Assembly: GCA_030248295.1 (NCBI GenBank)
Contig: JASANH010000104.1
Location: 558,001-622,000, forward strand
DNA from: Mesodorylaimus sp. YZB2_4
Lineage: Eukaryota; Nematoda; Enoplea; Dorylaimida; Dorylaimidae
DNA: 64,000 bases
Direction: 5' to 3'
Shown here: positions 12,165-21,542 of the stretch, piece after piece
How positions within the stretch are numbered: the stretch's first letter is position 1
Layout of the letters: each line of letters begins with the position of its first letter
Made by a program: the position numbers and the translations under genes
The notes under the pieces: model-generated
Seen by the model: the letters and a program-made list of their open reading frames with translations, nothing else
Database searches by the model: none
Told to the model about the DNA's origin: nothing

Positions 12165-12481
12165 AAACCAACACGCGATATGGACTGGGTGTTTTGCGAC
12201 GGGAAGACGCGTATATTCAGTTTTTGATCTTTATTACTGTTTTTGAAAACGATTAGCCGCAGGAATTCCTGTCAACAATTCTGAACTGCAACATGTTTGC
12301 ATTGATTTCATTTATGACTAACTTCATTCTTTCGCGGATTTTGAGTGTGCCTGCGTCAATCGAGGTTTCGGATTAAACATGTGACTCGACCGAATACGAT
12401 CTTGCCTGCTTGAGCTGGATTTGTCCATTTTGCTTTGACCTCTTGCTGTGTGAAGTGAGATGTGAGAATAGATTTTCAGAG
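12165..12481. other. Short NTF2-TMEM208 intergenic gap
   Basis: 317 bp containing no recognised gene. It ends in the 5' UTR of the next gene. Pyrimidine-rich AG sites here could act as trans-splice acceptors if the genes are co-transcribed, but this is inference. Confidence 0.4.
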
Positions 12482-14636
12482 ATGGCGAAAGAAAAGCAGT
12501 TGACCAAGGGCCAGAAGCAGATCTACGAGGAGAATTTGTCTACCATCAAGTTCTACTTGCTCATGACAGCCATTAGTAGTGTAAGTTCGCTCCTGATGTA
12601 CTTGGGTTTTACTGAGTATGCCTTTATTTGTAGGGAATTCACTTTGTGGTGAATTATTTTGTTTTTGGCGACAGCACCTCGACAAATTCATGGGTCAGTA
12701 TCCCTTGTGTATTACGGCAAATAAGAATCACGATGAAGTGGAATGCACAAAGGGAGCGGCCTGATAGTACATCCCTCTTGATCGGTTTCTGTACTTCGGG
12801 CCATTTGTCGCTGAAGCTCATTGTCAGTTGCGCTTTTAGTGTCTGTCAGCAAGGCATAAATGTGCTTTTCATCAGACTTCGGGGATATGTGTGTCTTTTC
12901 CTGAGACCCTAGGGGTAGGAACAACCTATCGTTAGCCGACCGGGCTGACCCCGTACCGCCTCCCTTGGCCCAGACATACATGACCCTTCAGGGGTCTTGC
13001 ATATTCCAGAGCTGTGGGGTCTGGATGATCCAGCAATAAAGGGTATGTTTTAAACAACAGAGCCTCGAGCAGTTCAAATATTGGAGCTCTTTTCCGTCTG
13101 GGCTGGAAAACCTGGGAAAATGTGTATATTGGAGCCAAAATCAGGGAAAACTGAGAGGCTGCATGTTGAGGCTTCAAATTTTGGATCACCCGCCTTTTAC
13201 AGTTGGCTGCTGATCATTCTCGAAGTCAGTAGTTGAACCACTTGATTTAATAGTCGTGTGACAGTTTAAAAAAAGTTAAATTTTTGTCTTGAAAACTTGG
13301 AAAAATGAGGGGAAATCATTTCCTGCTCATTGTGTACGCCCTGTTACTTAAATCTTCTCTTTTCAGATATTATTCGTTATGTCAGTTCTTGGTCAGTTAG
13401 CAGCGTTGAAGTGCATGCAAGCGATGGCGAAAGCTACCAAGAGCGATAGCGGACAGCTTATAGACGCTGGTATCGATTTGAACATGGAAGGCGGATTCGG
13501 AGAGTAGGTCAAGGCCTCCAGTATAGACTAGGTTGCACTATCCTCCTCGAGGGGCGGCTAATCTTTGTTTTATGCTTGTGTTTGGCTTCCTTTTGCCATT
13601 ATAGTATAGGGAGGCTTGTGTCTGCCTGCTTGCCACCCTGTAGACTGGGAGGATAGTGCGGTCGGCGTGAATCCCTGTCCTGGCTCTATTGGTGGGACCC
13701 GGCTTGGTACCTGGGAAGAAGGGAGAGGGACCTGGTTGCATTGCGTAACTCCTCTCGTTTCAGGTATTGTAAGGACATAGTTATTTTATCATCTGTTGTG
13801 CAAGTGTTATCGATTATCACCGCCTGGTTGTGGCTGCTATATTCCGCGGTAAGTGTCTTTGCTGCTACACCATGTGTCTGAAATACAGGGGCATGGGCAT
13901 GACTGCTGTACAGGATGATGATCCTGGAGTTTCCTTATCCTTTCTTTCCTTCAGAATATTAGGACTCATGCAAATGTAGACCCGTCTGCTTCAAGCCGAT
14001 GGGGGTGGTGTGTTTCTCGTCATTAAAAAAGGTGACTGTGGCATGACATGTAGTTCCCACGAAAGGTCGTCATAGTCCATTTTTCTCAGATCTGAATCCC
14101 CATTTATTAATGCAAGCAACGAATTTTCAGAGAAAGTTGAAATGCACGCTATGCCATGGCCCATTGGGTTGCTTCGAGGGCTGGGACGGAAGCCAAACGA
14201 GTAAAAACCCAAACTGTCGGATGCACTTAGGCGGGCGCTGGCGTGTGGCTGGTTTCTGGTGGTGGGGCACGGTTTCAGGCAAAACTGTGCCGCTCAAATG
14301 GACGGAGTAAAAAGTTCTTGTGTTCTTTTGAAACCGTGGATATCTGAACGTGTTGGGTTTGAGGAAGGCGCCGACCACATTCGGCTTAGCTCGCCTATGA
14401 AGGCTGGGAAAAGGAAGTGAAACATTAGCTCGCCAGAGGGTGTGACTCCTTGACCACCTGTGCCCATAGTTGACTAATTTTATAATTTTAAGGCGCCATT
14501 GTTCGCTGGTTACAAACTGTGGTCGTCGATCATTTCGCCTTGGATATTCGCTCCGGGGCCAGTCGAAGAGAATGAAGATAAAGACAACAAGGGAAAACGC
14601 GGGAAGCGGGAAGGGCGCAAGAATATGCATTATTGA
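12482..14636 (+). CDS. TMEM208 (SND2-like ER membrane protein)
   Basis: Small ER multi-pass protein of the SND targeting route, which helps insert tail-anchored and other membrane proteins. Exons are 12482-12580, 12634-12693, 13367-13503, 13764-13848 and 14493-14636, all phase-compatible. The N-terminus KGQKQIYEENLSTIKFY matches the KKQIFEENRETLKFY pattern of TMEM208. Later hallmarks are AGIDLNMEGG (human MDGGMDLNME), KDIVILSSVVQVLS followed by a Trp-rich helix, and APGPVEENEDK before a lysine/arginine-rich tail (GKRGKREGRK). Three to four hydrophobic segments are seen. The last exon is entered through a TTTTAAG acceptor. Introns 2 and 3 contain repeat-like sequence (around 12900-13200 and 13540-13740). 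Confidence 0.92.
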
Positions 14637-14961
14637 GTGTATCCTGTAGGCACAAGGTATGGTAGCCGTGATTGTGGTTTTGGAAGTATTTCTAGCACGT
14701 GTTGAGTAAACTGTGGGTCGGAGAAGTTGTATATCTGCTGCTATAGCGAGTGTTCGCGGGCCCGCCGAGCTTTGCTGATTATTTATTCCTAGTGCTGACA
14801 CCTGCTGTGCTTGTGAATAATGCAGCTCGGCCGCTGCTAGCTACCATACAAGGAACTTATGGTGGTTTGCGTGGCATTGTAATCCAAGTTTGGGTACTAT
14901 TTTCCGTGGTTTGTTCGCGCTCGACATCAAAGGCCATTGCGGACTTGGTTTCTATGCCAGA
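14637..14961. other. TMEM208-MMD intergenic gap
   Basis: About 325 bp with no recognisable coding or RNA feature. It should contain the end of TMEM208 and the 5' UTR of the following gene. Confidence 0.4.
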
Positions 14962-17530
14962 ATGACTATGACGCAATCGGAGAAGTGGTATTCAAGGTAG
15001 TTGCGGGTCTTGTCACTTTGCGTGTGCACGAATAACTGGGCCGTTGTTGTCACTGAGAATGGATTGACGTTTATTGCGAGTGAGAGACTACTCGTTTGGA
15101 CGGATGCGAAATTTTGACAGGACATTCTATTCTATATTCGAGTCGGTCCCTTTCTGGTGTCTTACGAGCGAGTAATACCCAAATGGATGGCAACTGAGGA
15201 CTGGCATTTCCCCTCGCACTGTGTCTTTGACGTCAGCTAGGATATTTTTTTCGTTTTCTCAAAGGATGGAATGAGGCTGGAGGGGCTGAGGCCATATTGA
15301 TCTGTGTAAACTAGGGTTGCTTGGAACGAGGGCTGAGCTAGGAGGCTAGACTCTGCGAGCAGGTCGCTTCCATCCAGTCGAGGCTCGGAGAGGAAAATGT
15401 GACCCGTCTCGAAATCGACGTTTTTTAATGCCCCGACTGAAGATTAGGCGAGGAAAAGAATCGGAGTGTTGCCACTTTTTCGAGAGCTGTCATGCAAATA
15501 GTTTAAATTCGGAAAAACTAGAGTATTTTTTATAAGCGAAAAATTGATTATAAATGCGAATCGGCTTGATATCGAAGCCGACTGTTGAATATATGTAAAT
15601 ATATTGTACATATGGCACCGTGTTGCAAGTAGGCAATGGAGGAGGTTGTCGATGAAGTGCGTCTAATTTCCATTCCTTTTCAGGTACATGAATCGAAGGG
15701 CGAAGGAGGGCGAGGCCTATTCGCCAACTTCATGCGAGCATATTGCCAACGTGGTTACGCACGGAGTAAGTGTGTTGAGGATAGCCATAGTGTCAAACCA
15801 GTTCGGGCGACGGGGATTATTATGACAGCACGTAACTGAAATCAGGGCTGATTGATTGAAGACTCGTTTCAGTAGGGGGTGCAAAATGGGTGATGCTCTT
15901 GACTGATGAGATATGCAGTACTGTAGATGCATAAGCGCCTAAGCCCCAGTCCCCCCACGCTGATCGTGAGTCGATTCTCCCAGCAGACTGGAGATGGGGC
16001 AATCCTCTCGCAATCAAGCCCCCACCTCATTCGTTGAGAAATATTAAAAACTTGCAGTAGAATGGTGGAAAGTGATCGGGAAGTATTTGCGGGTCCTTGT
16101 TAGCCATGGCTGATGTGCACGGTGCGGTAGCCATGTTGCCTCGCAGTCAGTGTGTGTGTGTGTCTACCCGGCACTCATAACCCTGCTTAGCAATGGCAGT
16201 CAGGTCAAGCTACGATCGGTTTCAACCTTGTATGCAGCAGATGCATATCGTGTTTTGTGTTCCAGCTGGCACTGATCCCAGCTTTATTCTATTGCCGTAA
16301 CTTGCTCCGATCTGCAAGCAACGATAGCGAGTACCGCAATGGTCTACTGTTCGGTGCAGCCACCATCTCGCTTTTCCTTTCATCTACTGTCTACCATTGG
16401 GTGTTCTTCGTGGGAAAATGGAAGTAAGTCTTGGACATGGTTTCACACATTCGCACTTCAAAGTTGCTTTTTCAGTGATCTTCGAGTTTGTTTGCACAAA
16501 ATTGATCGTGCCACCATTTATATATTTATTGCTTCTTCGTACACGCCCTGGCTGACCTTGAAGGAAGTTGGTCCGTTCGGGGCTCATATGCGCTGGATAG
16601 TTTGGTTCCTAGCTGTCTTTGGAATGGTCTATCAGTACTTGTATCATGAAAAGTGAGTGGTCTCTCTCTTGGGTGGTGCATGGACAGCAGAGCTGTGCAT
16701 GGCAGACCTGTTTTCTCACTGACCCGACCTGATCTGTGGGGGGGGGGGGGGGGGGAAGGGGCGGGGAAGGAGGCGGACCCTTCGGGTTGATGCCTCGGGC
16801 TTCAATGACTAGGAGACCTGCCTGCAGTGTTTTTGAGACACCTTCCAACGTACCATTAAGCCTGCCTCACCGTTTATGCTCCAGGGAAGACGCGATTTTC
16901 ACGTGGTCACAGTGACCGTAACTGTACAAGGTTTGATTGCGAGTACATAGTTGTAGACTCCTCAATCAAAACTCCTTCGATCTTACTAAGGTCAAGAACT
17001 GATCTCTTTCTAATGCGACTTTACATCTTGGCTTGGAGGAATGTTCACAAAGCAGAGTGCCAGCCCTCTTCGAGAACGATTCTGGAGTGGAGGGCAGAAA
17101 CGGGCTGGCGGGTACACTTGAAAAATGTCAAAGCGCAATGTCTATCATTTATTGACAATAAAATCTAAATTTTCTGGTCTTTCAGATACAAATTGATGGA
17201 GATCATAATCTATCTGTTCACTGGCGTCTTTCCTGCTGCGGCTGTGCTCTTCTCGACGGTAACCTCTTTTTATCATCTTGTTTTCTTGCGCTCAGTTTCG
17301 CCTTTGCAGGAAGAACGATCGGGTTTGGACTGTCTGGCTTACGGGGGAATAATTTATATAATCGGTGTAATATTTTTCAAGTGCGACGGGTTGATACCGT
17401 ATGCGCACGCTATTTGGCATCTGCACGTTGTTGCGGGTAAGTCAAACTCGAAGTCCCCTTTCCGTGCCCTGGTTCAATATCCCGATTTGCAGGTGCCAGC
17501 TTCCATTATTATGCAGTGCATACCTACTGA
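14962..17530 (+). CDS. MMD-type PAQR membrane protein
   Basis: Member of the progestin/adipoQ receptor (hemolysin III) superfamily, closest to monocyte-to-macrophage differentiation factor (MMD/PAQR10-11), a seven-helix Golgi/ER protein. Exon 1 is tiny (14962-14996) and joins at AG|G to 15684, giving SRYMNRRAKEGEAYSPTSCEH, where MMD reads RFMNHRAPxxxxYxPTxYEH. Later blocks are STVYHWVFFVGK (the conserved S..FH-like motif, here YHW), HKIDRATIYIFIASSYTPW, GAHMRWIVWFLAVFG, YKLMEIIIYLF, CLAYGGIIYIIGVIFFKCDG, IPYAHAIWHLHVVAGA and a terminal FHYYAVHTY. The final exon stops at 17530. PAQR Asp and His residues (HKIDR, FFKCDG, HAIWHLH) that bind zinc in the family are visible. A 19-base G run (16738-16756) sits in one intron. 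Confidence 0.92.
16738..16756 (+). repeat. Poly-G run (19 G)
   Basis: An uninterrupted run of 19 guanines inside an MMD intron. Such runs can fold into G-quadruplexes and are length-unstable, and sequencing may misjudge the exact count. A comparable run occurs at 24734-24750. Confidence 0.9.
16765..16855 (-). repeat. Dispersed repeat, copy A
   Basis: About 80 bp inside an MMD intron resembles 41205-41285. Both copies share CGGGT..ATG..TC..GGCT, then GACTAGGAG.CCT, and a ...TTTTxGAGA end. Read on the minus strand the two copies encode similar nonsense peptides (SKTLQxGLLV), which shows base-level relatedness. The element ends are unknown, and it may be another short interspersed element. Confidence 0.5.
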
Positions 17531-17817
17531 GGGCAGGCCGAGGCACCCCGCGAGCATTCCTGATGGATGAAAACGTCCAAAACACACGCCGCGACAAAAG
17601 CGGCGGAAAGGCAGTACCAAAGCGGGTACAGCCCAATTAGGGCTTATCAAATCCTATTGTTTTTGGTTCTGATCGAACTAGTCTGCTGCCTGAGATTATG
17701 CTTAAATCAATGATCTGCGTTTGTGTGCTTAACGAGCTGGCATCAGTAGAGTATACTGCAAATCACAGACCGTAAAAGGCATTCTGATAACAGTAGTCTA
17801 GAATATCCTAAACAGGA
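17531..17817. other. Convergent intergenic gap
   Basis: Lies between the 3' ends of the MMD-type gene and the minus-strand phosphoesterase gene. Nothing else is recognised. Confidence 0.4.
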
Positions 17818-18023
17818 TCACTTAAAACCATTCTTATCCGCCTTCAGCGTAAGTAAAGCAATTTGTGAGAGGAATGGCATTTTCATAGGCGGGCCCACGA
17901 AGAACACCCCGCTGCTGACATAGATCACGGGTCCAGTGGAGTGACGATAGAGACCGTGGAAGAAGGGCATGATCGTGTACATGACCGGTACCATAACGGG
18001 CAACTGACCAGCGTGCGTGTGCC
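17818..18023 (-). other. Second copy of the TMPPE last exon (alternative or relic)
   Basis: A 206-bp open segment encodes GHTHAGQ, then MPFFHGLYRHSTGPVIYVSSG, a PMKMPF block and a stop. It parallels the exon at 18469-18267 block for block. Directly upstream on the minus strand is a good acceptor (CTCGTTTCAG|GG). Joined to the donor at 18539, the split Gly codon is restored (G|GG), so it could be used as an alternative terminal exon in place of 18469-18267. It lies 244 bp downstream of the first copy. It has no in-frame stop and has diverged mainly outside the catalytic HTH motif, which argues against simple decay. Whether it is transcribed is unknown. Confidence 0.7.
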
Positions 18024-18266
18024 CTGAAACGAGGGTCCTGTCACTACTGCTGGGTGGACGAGCTAGTGCAGACTTGGGCAACCATCAACTACAATCTTAT
18101 ATTCATAAAACAAAATACAGAGCAACCAATCAACGAGGCTTATCGCGTAAATCAATATCTAATCAATACTAGTACCTAGCTAACGGACAGGCTGAATGGC
18201 ACTGATCTAATTTTGTCCCGTTCACGAAATGAGCAGTGCATTCGCCCAGGTCACAAATCTCCTAGC

Positions 18267-20406
18267 TCAATGAACACTGGTCGCCTTTAGAGTTAGTAGA
18301 GTGATTTCCGACATACAAAACATTTTCATAGGGGCACCCATATAAAACACACCACTGCTAACATAAATCGATGACCCAATGGCTGGGTACTCATACAGTC
18401 CATAAAAGAAAGGCATCCTCATGTACATATAGGGAGCAAGCACGTAAATCTGCCCCGCATGAGTATGACCTAAAATAATGTCGGGTTTACAAAAGAAAAA
18501 CCCAGCCAAAAGCCGAACAATTTCAAATATGCACTTACCGCACAAAATGAGATCAATTTTCTGCTCCAGTTCCAAGGCTTCTTTTGCCGCTTTTGGATTA
18601 TGAGCCATGAGTACAATTGGCGAGTGCGGGCTGCACCCATTCACAGCGGCTCGCAAGTCCATCCGATGGCCATCGATGCTAAACAGTAAGACGTCTTATG
18701 AATACAACAATCAAATATGTCTGTGCTTACCCAGCTTTCACCGCGAATATGTCATCTGCTCCCGCCAAACATAAATACGGTTCATCTGAGTTTTTGCCCT
18801 GCGGCTTTCCCGTCGATTCTAGTCGTATTTTAACATTTTCATTGCGCAATACTTTGACGTGCATGGATTCCAAATAATGGATCCAGTCATCTACCTAGCA
18901 ACGAACTTGCATTTTTCAAACAAAACCAACAAAAAATTAAATAAAAAACGACTTACTCGGCCGTAGTACATCTCGTGATTGCCTGCAAAGTGAAATGATT
19001 GGTGAAACAGTACAAGGACATAAGGCATAGGACAATAGTGACCCACCACCAAAGCAAACCATCCCACCCCTAACAGATCAGCACAGCTTAAGCATCACGG
19101 TTGGGATCGATTGACCAAGCAGCTTATTGCGACATGAAACCTTCAGGAACCAGCGTAAATGGTAAACCCCGCGATCAGTTGAAACTACTGCGTTACCAGG
19201 TATACTAACCGCTCTGTCAGAAAATTTCTGCCCAGCGCAAAGCTCTGTAATGTTGTAGTAAGGGGTTTCCCCGGAGAAAGGATTCCAGCCTCTCGTCAGA
19301 TATATCCCTTCCCCACGTGCAGGTACCTGTAGAAAAGTATACTCCATATTTAGCTTTCAATTGTCCGATCGGTTCGACCACAGACTTTAAACTGCCGATG
19401 TCACCGTCGACCAAGTCGCCAACGATAGAGATAATATCTAAACAGAAATTTCTAATATAATTTGTGGAAGGATCTGAAAATTTGCACTGTCTCACCTGGT
19501 TTCTGTTCATTGGTCAATTCCACCGCTCGTTGAAAAGCTGTTCGGCCGACCGTTGGCCCGGCATGCATATCGGTTAGCAATGCGATAGTCAAACCATCCA
19601 TGGACTGCGGTAAATTCTTTAATTTCACTTCCACTCGCTTGATGCGGGGATTACCAGCGCTCAACAGAAGAGTGAGGCAGCATATGACAGCGAGAACTAA
19701 GGAGACCATAGTTTGCCATTTCACATTGGTCGCGAGTTGTTGAATGAAAGAATAACGCGAGAATATTGGAGTAAGGATAATTTGGCCTATCGATTTGGAA
19801 TGAATATAACGTACTAAGAAGTTGACGATACTGAACCCGATCAAAAAGGCGACTAGATGAATCCATCTGAAATGAGCCAAGACTTTTGAGACTGTATGAA
19901 CTCGCTGACTTCACTTTCAGCCGAAAGTGAACATTTCGCATTTCAGAATGTTAATTACGTACTTACAATCCGAAGCAACTCAAAGACACCACGCTGATCC
20001 ACAGCGGTTCTACCGAGTTCAAAAAGTAGTTCGCGAATTGGGACAAATGGGCCAAGACCAGGAAACTGATCAATAATGTGCACACGATCCTTCGAACATG
20101 TTTCATTTTCGCCGACATAGCCGGTGCAGACACGTGCCTGTATGGTCGCCTGGCTCGTACCATATCATCATCGTCTTCCATATCCTTCTGTTTTGGCCCA
20201 ACAGTTTCGAATACCACCGCACCAATACGCCTCCATATGAAGAAACTTCCTAACACCATTAGCAGTTGGTTTCGTAATACATGCTCCAGCTGCATAACGT
20301 GAGCGTGGAAGTAACCGGTTGCGTGCCGTTTGACCAACCAAAAGGAAATAAAATGAATAATCCAAGTTAGTAAATAGATCGAACCGATACTTTTCCACAG
20401 TGCCAT
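18267..20406 (-). CDS. Transmembrane metallophosphoesterase (TMPPE-like)
   Basis: Calcineurin-like phosphoesterase anchored by several N-terminal membrane helices. Exons are 20406-19967, 19866-19496, 19437-19327, 18982-18957, 18894-18731, 18678-18539 and 18469-18267. The first 250 or so residues contain about five hydrophobic segments and a DDDD acidic patch. The catalytic domain shows the five metallophosphoesterase motifs: LTDMHAGPT (D-x-H), VGDLVDGD (GDxxD), GNHEMYYG (GNHE), LMAHNPKA (H) and GHTHAGQ (GHxH). All metal ligands are present, so it should be active. The physiological substrate of this family is not established. A near-identical extra last exon lies just downstream (17818-18023). 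Confidence 0.9.
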
Positions 20407-20834
20407 TGTTACGAATCTTTGTTCTGCGTTCTAGACTCCTGAAAATAAACGGCGTAAATTCGCAAACGCCATACGTACATACGACGATAATATTGCACTT
20501 TCTTTCCCATGTGCAACAAATGGCAAAGACGATCCGAAGAAAGGCTGGTAAAGGACTCGTTAAAGGTAGGATGAAATAGCACTGGGATAGCGCTGTTATT
20601 ATGTAGATATTCTTGGGCGGTAGCAACAAAGATGCATGGTGCGAGATCGATGGAATACTGTTTGCGTTCAAGGAAAATACAGTATATTCAATGCTCTAGA
20701 ATTCAAATGATTTAGTAGCAATGCAAGCCACCCAGAATCCGCAGAGAGCATAGCATTAGTAACTTCCATACACAGAGAACTGTATATTAACTGAAGAGTA
20801 TACATAGTAGTTCGGGGTTCGAAAGGTAGAAAAA

Positions 20835-20875
20835 AATTGTGAGTGAAGACAGTTTAGCTGCCTTCATTCACAATT
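20835..20875. repeat. Inverted repeat (hairpin 1)
   Basis: AATTGTGAGTGAAGACAG is followed after TTTAG by CTGCCTTCATTCACAATT. The arms are 18 bp with two mismatches (both tolerable as G-U in RNA on one strand) and the loop is 5 nt. It lies 6 bp before a second, perfect hairpin. Confidence 0.85.
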
Positions 20876-20881
20876 TTGTGC

Positions 20882-20932
20882 CTTGCTGTAGTTGCCTTTC
20901 CTATTACGTATAGGAAAGGCAACTACAGCAAG
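20882..20932. repeat. Perfect 23-bp inverted repeat (hairpin 2)
   Basis: The left arm (20882-20904, starting CTTGCTGTAGTTGCC) and right arm (20910-20932, ending CAACTACAGCAAG) are exactly complementary over 23 bp, with the 5-nt loop TACGT. A perfect stem of this length is not expected by chance. It could be a recent mobile-element end pair, a small-RNA precursor or a cruciform site. Confidence 0.9.
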
Positions 20933-21542
20933 AGGTGTTGCAGGGGTACCACAAAAGTGTCCTCGAAAAAGAGGATACTGTACGTAAAGTATTTTCCCAA
21001 ACATGTAGGAAGTCTACTGACGATGAGATACGTATAAATTTCGAATTTCGGGCTTCCGGCGGTTCTACGCACCTGCCTATATTCAATCACCATCATCATC
21101 ATCAGGGTCTAAGAAACATTTGGGTATAAACACGCGACACAAATCACCAAGAAGATGCCCTCCCCGAACATAGATGGGCTACAGTACTCTTACCAGCTCG
21201 TCTTGTCTTATGACGATTCAATAAAAACGTCTCTTCAGTTCGACCGACTTAAACACCAGGCTTTCGAACCACGAAGCATGACCAGGGATTCAATCATTTT
21301 TAAAAAAATAACGAGCCAACGTTGAATCTGCCACGTGTGAGTTTTTGCGTCGGCAAATTGCTTGGCGCGAATAGCAGACATTACTGTTTGCATGGTGCTA
21401 TAAGAAGTTTGAACTCTCCAGAATGTGCGCGCCGCCGGTGGCTGCCAAAAATTCGCCAGGTTTTGGAAAATTTATAAAATCAGTGTTTTTTCTAACCTTT
21501 TGTTATTGTGTTATTTTCTAATTTGATATTGTTTTAAGTAAT

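Larger units (their letters stand above)
20407..21542. other. Divergent intergenic region with hairpins
   Basis: Lies between the starts of the phosphoesterase gene (-) and the 53BP1-like gene (+). It holds two adjacent inverted repeats, listed separately, and otherwise AT-rich sequence. Promoters of both genes should be here. Confidence 0.45.

Noticed and set aside
14127..14801. 224-codon minus-strand frame
   Set aside because: Lies across TMEM208 exon 5 and intron with no family match, while the plus-strand exon is clearly the real coding sequence.
16609..16848. Proline-run minus-strand frame
   Set aside because: Produced by the poly-G run and dispersed repeat inside the MMD intron.
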